A DNA stretch of 64,000 bases from NCBI GenBank assembly GCA_031308135.1, contig JAHLJT010009436.1, positions 145,025,216 through 145,089,215 on the forward strand, read 5' to 3'. Source of the DNA: Acheta domesticus (lineage: Eukaryota; Arthropoda; Insecta; Orthoptera; Gryllidae). Made by a program: the position numbers and the translations under genes. Shown here piece after piece: positions 48,000 through 59,240 of this stretch. Under the pieces are notes generated by a model. That model saw nothing but the letters and a program-made list of their open reading frames with translations. It searched no databases and had not been told where the DNA came from. Every line of letters starts with the position of its first letter. Position 1 is the stretch's first letter.

Positions 48000-49850
48000 T
48001 TATTGCAATATTTGTGAAGACTGTTTTTTCCAAATATTAAATTAATTCAGTGTTAAAGGAGGGTATTTTAAACGTTCTTGAGCAGAGTGAATGCTACGTT
48101 TTGAAAATCATTTTGTGTGGTTTTGTTCAGCAGCAATTTTGCTGTCGCAGGACACTAGTTTTTACATATTCCCCATTCAACGAAGCGTTTTTCAATGCTG
48201 AAAATATAGAAATTCTATTTTTAAATGTTACATGAATTCTCAGGGAAACATTTTATCAAGCACAAACTTTATTGGTAATTCCTGCCAAGAAGATGTGACT
48301 TAATCCACGTATATACAAAATGAAAAGACAGTAGATAAAAGTAGTTAGCAGTTACGTCTCATTACTACAAATTTGGCAGTGTGACCGTATGTCCCGTTAC
48401 AGTGCCTTTTCTGACAATCTCCGACGTCATATCCGAAAAGTTTCCACTTGTATATTCTATAGGATGCACTATTCAGTAGTATATTATATTCTACTAGGAT
48501 TTTGTTGTCACTGTTTGCATAAAAATCTTTTTATCATCAAAGGTTCTTTTACAAATGCAGTTACTCCAATGCGTGTACGGCGGTGACGAATCGGGTTGGC
48601 GGCAACGCCGACCAGTCAGCGTTGTCAGTTGATATCTCTGCGCTCGAAAAGTAGAAAGTTTAGATGCGTCAATTTTATGAAATTCCCAATTGAGAACAGG
48701 CTGATAACTGTTTTTCTGGTCCACGTATTTACATACTTCGTTTGAAAAGAAAATGAAAACTTATAACCATCGTGTTCGGTAAAGTTTAATTCTCTTTCCT
48801 TAAACTACTATGCGTAATTGTCTCACAAATACTAATGTACTACTAATTTATGTATATAATATTCTTAACAAATGTTTACCCTCCGCCCGTTCTGATAACG
48901 CTTTTCATTGAACACTTGCAGTTGACTCACGTTTTCGCCTTAATTGACTTTGAACTTAACACAGAGAGGGAAAAAAATAAATTTTTCATCCATAAATTAC
49001 TCTCAATTTTGTATAGCTATCTCCAAAACAAATATCTTCCCAAACAACTACTATGGTAAAAAAGACTGGGAGTTATACTACTTTCTGAAGAGCTCTGCAA
49101 CACATAAGTGATAATACGAAATAGCGAGACACGATGTCTAAAAAGATCACAAACACAGATTACAACATACGCATTACATAATCGGAAGATTGGTGATTCA
49201 CGTACGTTGAAAACAAATTTAGTAACATTTGTCTCGTAGGAGTTCTCAACAGACGGATTTCTGTTGTTTATATTAGAAACTTGGCCAAGAATTTCCTCTT
49301 CTGAAAAATTGGTTTAAGTTGTGTTCCTTTGTGGAGGGACAACAGACACGCTGACAATTCAGTTTTGACTTAGACATCTATAATGAGCCACTATTACTTA
49401 CGAATTAAATTGTAGAATGTAATTTCTGGTTCTATGAAAAATCTCCAATTTAGGAAAATTGCCTTGATAATCGCGATAATGAAAAAAAAGTGTGAGGATT
49501 GTGGCGTATCTAGTAAAGGTGGAGAATAAAATACAACTCAATGTATGCAAAATACCGAAATGGTGGTAGAATATTTAAATAAAAGACATAAAATTTCTTT
49601 CACTTCGTTACTTCATAAAATTTTCGCCTCGAAGTAACACACTATACTAACCGTGATAACGATGTATCTTCACTGGCCAAATTCGCGAAATTGATTATGC
49701 AAAACACCAGACATTGGCAACTATGTAGATAAATATTTACCAAAAACATATGTTTACAAGTATATAAAAAACAAACGAAAAGTGTATTTTCCAATTTGGA
49801 CACGTTTCACTACCCAACGACTAGCACTTGTTACGCGAAAACAAGAAGCG
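48000..49850. other. AT-rich DNA, no gene seen
   Basis: Nothing recognisable. Confidence 0.5.
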
Positions 49851-49859
49851 TGCCAGTCG

Positions 49860-50600
49860 CTCTTCTCTGGCCTGCGTTTCAAGGCCACTCCGTAGCGAGC
49901 GCCGGCCGGGTCGTCACGTCCGGTTCGGCGCCCGGGGTCCCATCGCCCGGGCGAGGAGCATCGCGCCGGTCCGCCCCGCCCCGCCCCGCCCCACCCCACC
50001 CCACCCCACCCCGCCACGCCCCACCCCGCCCCACCCCGCCCCGCCCCACCCCGCCCCACCCCGCCCCATCCCCCCTGTACCCTCCCTCCCCAACATATCT
50101 ATCCCCTCTCTGTCACTCACCATCACACCCAGCTCCTCCCTGCCGAGCCACGCCCCGTCCAACACGTCCCTCCGCGACCCCCTGTCCCACCTCGTACCAC
50201 TCCGGCCCCACCTCATCCCCCAGCCCAACCCATCCTGCCCCATCCCGTTCCGGCTCGTTCCCACCCGCCCCATCATTCCTCATTCCACGCCCACGCCCCG
50301 CCCGTCGCACGCCCAGCCCCCGATCCGCCGCGGGCGACACAGCGCATCACGCCACCCTCCTCCCCCCCTCAACCTCCCAATTCACCTCCGACCCCCGCGC
50401 GGCCGTTAATTTGCGCCCGCCAATGGCCGCTGCCGCCGCCGCCGCCGCCTCCGCGTCGGTCCTCCGGGCGTCGTTGGGCACGCCCCTAGCGGAGGCGCGC
50501 GCAACCACCGCGACACCCGCCGCATGAATAGCTAACGCGCCGCCGCCAGCCCGTGCGAGCTGCCGTTGCCGGAGACCGGCCCCCCGGGCACTAAACTCAA
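49860..50600. promoter_or_regulatory. CpG island with C-rich CCCCGCCCCAC minisatellite
   Basis: The core 49,975-50,070 is a run of CCCCGCC/CCCCACC units, and 50,420-50,450 is a GCC run. The minus strand has many GGGG tracts suited to G-quadruplexes. Frames of up to 243 codons on both strands are Pro/Ser- or Gly/Arg-rich low complexity. It may be a regulatory island. Confidence 0.45.
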
Positions 50601-51200
50601 CGCAGTGGTGAAAGAAACTGCACCTAAGTGAGGGTGGATCAAAAAGCCTGTCAAAGAGGCAGTTGCAAACGGATCCTGTTCTGATCATTTTTGAAATGAC
50701 GATAGTAGTTTATACAGTTAGTTTCTAATGTTAAACTTTATTGCATGAGTACATGTTATGAAAACGAGCGACGTTTGAAACGAGTTTTCACATTTGTACG
50801 AATGGATTAAAGCAACATTAAGAATGAGTTGCATACGCTATTTTTGTGTATAACAGCACTACAAATTTAGAAGAGATCAAACTTAATTAATTTTGCGAAA
50901 CAACTTTATTGTAATATCTCGGGTATTTGACATCTGTGCGAGAAAAGTGGTCGGCTGTTGCGTTTACCTTTGCCTCCCCATGATTCTCTCACTGCGATTG
51001 GCTAAACTTGTGGTGACGCAATCATTCGTGGCGTAAAATGCTAATACGTCATCATTTATATCGTAAAATACTCGATTATGAACGATTTCTTGGAACACAA
51101 AAGGTCGTTTACAATGCTTGTATTCAAAAAAGAATCAATTTTTTTAAAATATGTATTCATAATGGGAATGCTCCTTTGGATGACTTTACTTCAATGTAAA
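50600..51200. other. AT-rich DNA, no gene seen
   Basis: Nothing recognisable. Confidence 0.5.
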
Positions 51201-51203
51201 AAT

Positions 51204-51205
<2 letters not shown>

Positions 51206-51252
<47 letters not shown>
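51206..51252. repeat. (TA)n microsatellite
   Basis: A pure TA run. Confidence 0.95.
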
Positions 51253-51255
<3 letters not shown>

Positions 51256-51259
51256 CTAA

Positions 51260-52470
51260 TTATATAAATACATGAATTCAAACATTAGTAACCGATGCCG
51301 ATGCCATACACTCCTGAATAATTTCTCCTCTTGGAGTCTTAGGTTAAGAAAAATTATTTTGGTTTGCAAACTCTCCGGAATTAATAATTTCCTCAACAGG
51401 GCTTACTGCATTTCGTGGCAACTCATCTCTCACAAGGATATGTGTAATGGTTTCCCAAAGCACATTCTACCTCGTTGAGTTACAAGATTTTCGAGACTAG
51501 CCAGTCCTGTCCAATTTAGTCGCTGACTGGAGAATTCGTGGTTTTTCCTATCAACATCAGGCGAATGCCGCAGAAACACCCTACAAACGGACCACCGACC
51601 ACGCGCGATCTTTCCTTCCCCTTCCTTGTCATATCCTCACCTCTTACACAATCACTAATATGCAGTATACTACCACTCATGTTGGGATACCAGTCATGAA
51701 CTTGGAGAGCTTGTCCTGGATGGGTCAGTGCTCTGCTGATGAGAGATATCTTGCCATCCTGCAGGAGATGATCATCACCACCTCACGCGATAAAACGTGG
51801 ACTACAATTACGGAAATAATGACCATCGCAGATGACCCACCATGAAACACAAATTAGTCTATTCCGTTGAACAACCCAATCTCATCATTCTGACTCTACA
51901 TCTCAAATAGGGGAACTACCAACCGGGATTGGTTGGCACCTATTGATAGTTTTTAATTTTTTATGCAATTCCGGCTTAGTTATGAGATGATGGATTTCAT
52001 CAGTGCAAACTACAGTTCATGGGCTATCATGTGGTATTTTTTGCGAATGTTTCACTCTCAAACTTAAGTGTTGTTAAAAGTCATGAAGTCAAGATGTACC
52101 GACCAAGCCCATTTTGGGAGTGGTTGGCACGGGTCTTGAAATAGGTGGGATGGCAAACGATTTTGAGAGAGTGTGAAGTAAAAAATAAATCTCAAAATGT
52201 ATGATTTTCCAATATTTTATTTATGCAAGTCTATGCAAACAAGTTCATCACCGACTGATCTTGCAACACACTTTTACTTCTTTTTAATAATAAATGCTTC
52301 TTATCTTTTTGGAACATTGAGTAAGCAACCTCATTCTATTTTTTCTTTATCTAAAGAGAACTTACTCTCGCAGTAGACGAGCAAGGTAAAGTTGTAGTTT
52401 TAAGGTACTGTAAAAAGAAAGAAAATTAAATATTCACATCATAAGTAAACATCAACCTTCGTTATTATCA
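51260..52470. other. AT-rich DNA, no gene seen
   Basis: Nothing recognisable. Confidence 0.5.
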
Positions 52471-52473
52471 TTC

Positions 52474-52570
52474 AATATCCCATCCCCCCAGGACTAGCAA
52501 CCCTGGGGGACAAAAAAGGGATTCATCATAATACCGATCCCCCAAAAAAATAGTCATATACACTTGCCAT
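52474..52570 (+). mobile_element. tRNA-derived SINE body fragment (family A)
   Basis: It matches the middle of the 32.3-kb SINE, including the conserved stem-loop CCCCCAGG/CCCTGGGGG (52484-52509) and the GATCCCCC block. Head and tail are missing. Confidence 0.75.
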
Positions 52571-52689
52571 GGGATAAATTTAATTGAACCTCTGTAAATG
52601 TAGGTTCCGCGTGGTCCTAGATGGCCCATTCGCGACCATAAAAAAGTAATTGACGATAACTCTTTAGAAAACTAAACATCGTCGTTTGA

Positions 52690-52930
52690 TAACAAACATT
52701 CATAGCTCTTTCATGTCCGCTAGGTAGATGTCGTCCGTCTCGTAAGAAGACGAGATGGCGGTAACCCTACCCGTGAGAACGGCCTCTGCCCCGACGGACG
52801 AAGCGTATTGCATCTACTACACGCAACAACGTCACTCGTGTCATCTCATGACCCGCGAGAAAGACCATACAGTGAACCAACTGCGTTGCCGTGCAGTGGG
52901 CTGAGACATAGGCCCGTAGCACAGCACCTA
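52690..52930. other. GC-richer patch of unknown origin
   Basis: CpG-containing sequence in AT-rich surroundings, with a short inverted pair CGTCCGTCTCGT/ACGAGA near 52,730-52,755. It resembles a dispersed repeat but has no second copy here. Confidence 0.3.
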
Positions 52931-54370
52931 ACTACAAATTCCATGAAAAGGCTGGTATATTTTGAGAGAACTTGGTTTTGAGAATACATGGTATCAGAAA
53001 TGACACAATATTTCATTTTATCAAATGGTAGGTAGTAAGGTAGTGACACCAATAGAGGCCACTTCATGCACAATATTTGGAAAATAGCAATTGAAGGTTT
53101 TCCACTGGCATAAAAGCTGCAGAATATGGAGCTTATTTTTTGTCTTGAGTGGAATTAGAACGAATTTACGCAGGGATGCGAAAAAATGTTCAGTACTTTT
53201 GGTTATTGTGGATTATTTAAATTTATTATAGCTTGTACTTATGAGATCTGAAATTCATTTTTCTCTAATATGTAAGGATTTTTTTAATTTCAAAGAAAAT
53301 ACTAATAAAGAACAATCTGATTTGTGAACATTTCAGAAACATGCAATGAATAAACGATTTAAAATTAGACATGTACAATTCTACTGGAGAAAAAGAAGGA
53401 AAACCAAGAATAAAAACTGTGCGCATCATATGCACCCTCACAACGTACTTTGATTAAAAGAGGGATTCTGCTATTTTTTTCCCTGAATTTTTTCCATCTC
53501 AGTCGTCTTCTGTGCACTTCTACACTTTCCCTTTTTGAGGACCAACTGTGCCATCATCGCTTTACCGAATGCCTTGACAAAGTTTTCGGTCTCTTACAAC
53601 TCTTGATGAAACCTCTCTACATGTTGTGGTTGTAGACAAAGTTTGATGCTCATATTACATCCTAAATTCTTCATAAAATAAGTATTTTATCCACCATGGT
53701 TTTGAAACTTGAATGTTTTTATTTCCTAAAAGGAGACAGGTTTGAAACCGAAAAGGCCAATCGTTCTTCAGCACTTCTTACGGTTTTGAAGTGTTCATCA
53801 TTCATCATATCTGTTATTTCAGAGGCAAAGACACCTTCTTTAAGCTAAGTTACTTAAAGAAAACGAAACTTTTAACAATATATTGACGCACTCTCCATTC
53901 TTACTCAGAGTATTGACAAACTGTTTCATTATACCTAGTATAAGGAATTATTCCAAAAGAATATCGTCGAAAAAGATTGCTTTTTGTAACCCTAACGTAG
54001 TGAATGGACAATCGATTGTAGAAAAGTACCAATCACCTGTAGAAGAACAAAAATGAGCTATAAATCAATGAATCTGGCAACAATGAAACATTGGGAAAAC
54101 TCAAGGTCAAAATTACACTTAATCCGTAACAATGCGTGGGAGCATCAACCGAACATCAAGAATAGGAAAATTGAATGTATAATGACCAGACTAACAAGGA
54201 AATGCCTAACTTTGTCATGTGGAAAGTGCACCTGATATTTTTTTACTTGAAGTAAATATTACTTAAAAGCTGTTAGTGCATTTTTAGCTGCCAAAGTTGT
54301 CAGGAAGCATTGAAAACTGATGATTTTTCGTTTGGCACACCAGTCAAAGTACTGAGCAACCCTTTGCAAG
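52930..54370. other. AT-rich DNA, no gene seen
   Basis: Nothing recognisable. Confidence 0.5.
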
Positions 54371-54399
54371 GACGCGTCAGCGCCGTGTGAAACAACGGC

Positions 54400-54440
54400 C
54401 TCCGCGCCGCGCCGCGCCGCGCCGCGCCGCGCCGCGCCTC
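54400..54440. repeat. (GCCGC)n microsatellite in a small GC patch
   Basis: Seven or so CGCGC/GCCGC pentamer units within a GC-rich patch (54,370-54,480). Confidence 0.9.
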
Positions 54441-54479
54441 GGCTCGGCGCCATGGGCCGAGGGTTGGGGTCCCCCTCCC

Positions 54480-56250
54480 CTTTGTGGATATCTGAATTGT
54501 GATCGACAGTAGGAGCACGAAACATCCAGTGCAGAAGCGATTGTGAGACTTTTCTTAGGAACGGCCGCAGTGTTTAAGTTACTAACTTCCGACAACGGAA
54601 ATCTCTTTATCGCAAAATTACAGAGAAAATAATTGTTTCATGGCGAGCAGATTTTCACGAATACCTAAAGGATAGTATTAAAATTACAATCACTCATCCA
54701 TTACAAAATTTCATCCCCAATATTTAGGAACCTCATTAGATATGCATGGTGCGTCGCTCAGTGTGACGATGAAAGACCGGCATCCTTTGTGACACCTGCA
54801 CAATACGGCTGCCAGATCACAGAACCATTATGTGAAATTCGTTTATGCGAATCATCTTCCTTTATATGTTCGTGGTACAAAAAATATTTCAGTCATTATT
54901 CACTCACATTTTTGTAGAACATACAATTAATGATGTTTTAATTTTGAAATGAATGTGATGACATTGTCGTGATCATTCGCAAGACAGCACTGAAAGCATT
55001 TGCAAATATTCGGCCTGAGGCGACGAAAGCATTCGTTTCTTGCCCTCGGAGCAATTCATGTGCCGGCTGGGGTGATACGATACAGACTGACGCGCGGCCG
55101 ATCTTGAAACGTGCCAAGGATGTACATTCACCTATTTGGAAATGAAAAACATGACCAAAAACACGGAAGTTTAATTGTTTTAATATAAGCTTCCAGGAAA
55201 CATCGGCAGCTACAAACCTTGCACTGAGCCTTGTTCTCACAAAAACTTTAAGTAGAAAAAAAATGAGGTAAGGTTTCGACATGACTAAGTTATGCATTCC
55301 CTTGTAAGAATAGGTCACTCCAACTTGACACATTCTCATCTCATGCTCAAAACGCCAGAGAACAGGTGCCCTAAATGTGGAACTACAATCTCAATTTTCC
55401 GAATATTAATAGAGTGTAAATGTTACCAATGTGAAAGAAGTGAATTGCCTTAGAACATAAAGTACTGTTTAGACAACGTTGACAGTGTGTACAAAGTTTT
55501 GAACTTTTTAAAACAAATTGGTGTGCTTAACTCTATATAGAATGTAAAATCTATGTAAAATGCAAAAGTCGCTAATGGCCCAGCAGTCGATGCGACTATA
55601 AATACATGTTTTTTAAAATATATATTCAATTATCACCATTTAGAATTCGTTTCCCGGACGGGTAAAAAGTTGCTGAACAAATTTAATTATATGTAGTCGC
55701 GTATTCCTCATGTAAATTATATATTTTACGAAATTCTAGAAAGTCATTCTTTATATAATTTTCGAGGCATTTCCTTTAGGAGATAATCATTGCCTAGAAT
55801 TTTCTATAACCATGAACAACGATGTACATGTCTTCATGTTTCCACATTATTCACTGTAACCCACCATTGAAGGTAACATGTTTGAGGCTATACATCTGGG
55901 CCTGAAAACCTTTATATCGAAAATGAAATCTCGTGAAAACTTCTAAATTATCAGAATGCTCAACTGTTCTTGTTCTCACCATGGCCATTTCGATTCTCCA
56001 CACAACACAAATAGCGGATATTTTCAAGCGAAATTCTTCCCATGAAACCGCCCTTGCATTGCTTCAACGATATTACGACTTAACCCCCAAAACATAGGTC
56101 GAGACCATTTTAATATCTCTGCGTGCCCCTCTTGGACGCATAGGCCATTTCCGTCAGTATTTAATTATCTCTCCCGTTTTGCGAGCAAGGCGTTCGTTTT
56201 AATTTCGTCCTCGTAAACATAGCAGTGAATTAAATAAATTATTACCTTCA
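54480..56250. other. AT-rich DNA, no gene seen
   Basis: A 133-codon frame (54,938-55,339, minus) has no recognised domain. Confidence 0.45.
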
Positions 56251-56259
56251 TCTCGCTAT

Positions 56260-56470
56260 GCGGCAGCAATGCAGCGCTTCTTGATACAAAACTCGCGGTC
56301 GCGATTCATAAACGCGCGTCGCACAAATAACTTTTGCCGGCGCGAGATGAAACGTTGCCCCCTGTCGGCGTTTCGCGTTTGTTTACGAGCGCGGCTTGTA
56401 ACGTCATCGCGCGGCACGAGTGCGAAAGGAGTGGGAGAAGGTAAACTCGATTTCGGCTTATTTCACCCCC
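56260..56470. other. Small CpG-rich patch
   Basis: CpG-dense, not repetitive, with a 90-codon plus-strand frame that shows no domain. Confidence 0.4.
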
Positions 56471-56479
56471 CTAGGAAGT

Positions 56480-58540
56480 TAAACCATATTGCATCTGTAG
56501 AGGACTTCAAAACACATGAAAAAATATTTACTCATCTCTGATGGAAATTGCGTGGATGGATGCTACTTCCTCGAATTCCTTGGATAGCTGATACATGTAT
56601 TTTATTTGAGTATCGTTATTCAGGTCCTTTCCAGTTTATTTCAGACTTCAGTTCGATTTTAATAGAAGATATACTTTAACTCCATAATCGAGGATGTTGT
56701 TATGCGAATGCATGGATGCGACTGGTAGTGATTTGACATTGATTGTAGGTTCTAGGTACAAGAAATTAATTTGAAAACGAAGTAAATATTCGCTCTCATT
56801 GCGGCAACGAATCAAGATCCCTGCACCGCTGTCAATGAGAATCAACGAATCTTAAAAGTCTTTTCAAAAAGGTGAACCCAGACCTTAGAAGAAATGAAGT
56901 AAAGTGCATCTTACTTTTTGATTGCCAAAATAAAAACTTTTCATTTCTGCTATTTTATTAGTGACAGGACTCACAGATGTTGTGCAACAGACTTTACAGG
57001 TTTTTTGAATTTACAGACCATTCAATCTACACTAAATATCCCAATTCAAGATTAGCAACAAAGTATTATGCACTCGATTTCTCTAATTGATTAAATAGTA
57101 TAAACTTTGTCATTAAAAATAGAAAAAATATTTTTCAGCGGATTGTATGAGACGCTGTATTGACTACTGCAGTTTACGTCATGTAAGAGATTTTTTTTTT
57201 CAAAATAGGACGTCATCTGCGGTAAGATAATAGCGAAAAGTACACATGTGAACTTCTCTATTTTAGGTGCCCGTGATTGGTTTATAACCATCTTATTGTG
57301 AAATGCTATTGGCCAGGTTGAAACTAATAACTCATGAGTTGAATAGTCTTAGAAGATAAAACATTTAGAGAAAGCATCTAGTACAGGTCTTTCACAAAAC
57401 TCCTTCACAAAACTGGCGGGCCGAGCTGAATTGCTGTGGAATGCTGGACCTGCTGCAAGTGTGAGGGTGAAGGGAGAAAGGGAAGCACGGGCTCTATCAG
57501 AAAGCCAACTGACCAGGATTGAGTAAAATACTTTAAATTTAGTCTTTAAATACTTCGCCAAAATTCTTTGTAAATTAGTATTTTAATCAATACTCAAAAA
57601 ATAGTCAATACAGTATACAGTACAATAGAGTAATATTATATATTTTTATTGCAACACTATATTTTAATGATCGATTACAATACATTAGTGATTTATAGTC
57701 ATAGAAATTTTTAAAATATATATTCACAAATTTTAGAGCGAAAGCAATAATAAGATCCATGAATTTATTTCTATTAACATATTTTAAGTATTTTTTTTTA
57801 AATACACTTATTTACATATTTAAATATAGTATATCTAATATACGTGTCCAAATAACTCAAAAGTAAGGTTTTTCAAAAATTACTTAAAATTCTTATTTCC
57901 AATACAAGTATTTAAAAACTGCCCAACCTTGCAGCTGACGAAGCAAGGAATGGAGCGAAGCGCGAGTTTTTCTCGTTAACAACAAAAGCGACAGCATTTA
58001 AGAAAGTGATATTGTTGAATTTGTACGATTAGGATTAATTATATCAAATTATTTTTACAACGAAGTGGATACGGGCGCGTTTCTTTCTCACTCGAGAGCA
58101 GAACGCTTTTTGTTAAATGGTATTCTTACCTTCATTTATTTATAATTTTGTGTTTGTGGGCGTCTCGAGAGGAAATATGTCCCGTAAGTATAGTGCATAT
58201 TATATCCCGGGAGGTGGTGCATTTCCTGTCTTCCCTCCCCCCCCCAATAAGCTGTGAGATGCGTCGCCGACATACTCGTACATTTTGGCTTGCAAGATTC
58301 TCCCTTTTCTCCGCCAACGGAGCACACTAGGCAACAAATTTAAACTTTTCGTTTGTGATATGAATGAAATCTACCTTCACGTATGCAATATGCATTGCTT
58401 ACAGCGAACATGGCAACGAAAATGTCTGTTTGACTCTGAATTCGTCTGTACGTGCAATAGTTCCGATCACAACAGAATATTATTCATCATATTTACTGTA
58501 ATAGTATATTATCTCTTACCTTGACAAAACTTGTATTATT
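56480..58540. other. AT-rich DNA, no gene seen
   Basis: Nothing recognisable up to the LTR retrotransposon. Confidence 0.5.
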
Positions 58541-58545
58541 GTTTC

Positions 58546-58918
58546 TGTAGTATATGGCCGGCAATTCGAAATTGCCGCGGCAAAGAGCGCCGGCGGCGTG
58601 CACAGAGCGTCGGCAGCAGGAGCGCCGAGTTTCGCCGAACGCGCCAAAAAGCGCGCTCAATGACTACTCCTTGGACTTCAAGCACCATCAAGCGAGCCAA
58701 TTAGGAGGAGCCGCGAGAAGCCATACGCGGGAGCTGGCCGACATAAAAAGGCGCCGGCGGCAGATCTCAGGAGACAGAGTGCGCGCTGCGTAGTGTAAGC
58801 CGGACGGCAGAATGTTTTACTAGAGTTTTGTTGCATCTGTACATGGCGGCCGAGTGGGCCAAGATTTTGTATATAATAAATCTCCTTTTAAGAAAGCACG
58901 TGTTTCTGAGATACAACA
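58546..58918 (+). repeat. 5' LTR
   Basis: It begins TGTAGTATATGGCC and ends GATACAACA. It contains a TATA-like ACATAAAAAGG (58,741-58,751) and a polyadenylation signal AATAAA (58,875-58,880). The transcript would start near 58,770. The 79-codon frame inside is present in both LTRs simply because the LTRs are identical there. Confidence 0.95.
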
Positions 58919-59125
58919 GTGGCGACGAGGATAAACTCCGTGAGAGCGTGATGGCTGCAGGCGTCGCCATACAACAGTGGCGACGAGGATAAACTCCGTG
59001 AGTGCCGTAGCTGCAGGCGTCGCCATGCAACAGTGGCGACGAGGAAAAACTTCGGAATGAAGTGTGGCTGTGCGGAAAACGGGACAAAGTGCAACTGTCG
59101 CTACAACAGTGACGAGAGAAAGTAA
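58919..59125 (+). repeat. Leader with tandemly repeated primer-binding-like sequence
   Basis: GTGGCGACGAGG starts at 58,919 (directly after the LTR), 58,977 and 59,033, each preceded by CAACA. A degenerate copy, CAACAGTGACGAGAG, is near 59,104. Units 1 and 2 continue with ATAAACTCCGTGAG and end in GGCGTCGCCA, whose CGTCGCCA is the exact complement of the unit's own TGGCGACG. The tRNA that would prime was not identified. Confidence 0.8.
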
Positions 59126-59240
59126 GAGAACAATGGGCGTCGAGGTAAATTAGTATGCGCAACGCTGAGGGAGAAACTGGACTCGTGTGAAGAAACTTGC
59201 CTACAGTATAGTGCAACTGCTGACAAAAAGGTATTGCAAA

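Noticed and set aside
49796..50527. 243-codon plus-strand frame, Pro/Ser-rich
   Set aside because: Translation of a C-rich minisatellite; the opposite strand is equally open.
58554..58793. Identical 79-codon frame in both LTRs, considered as a conserved gene pair
   Set aside because: The identity is that of the LTRs; the frame covers the U3 promoter region.
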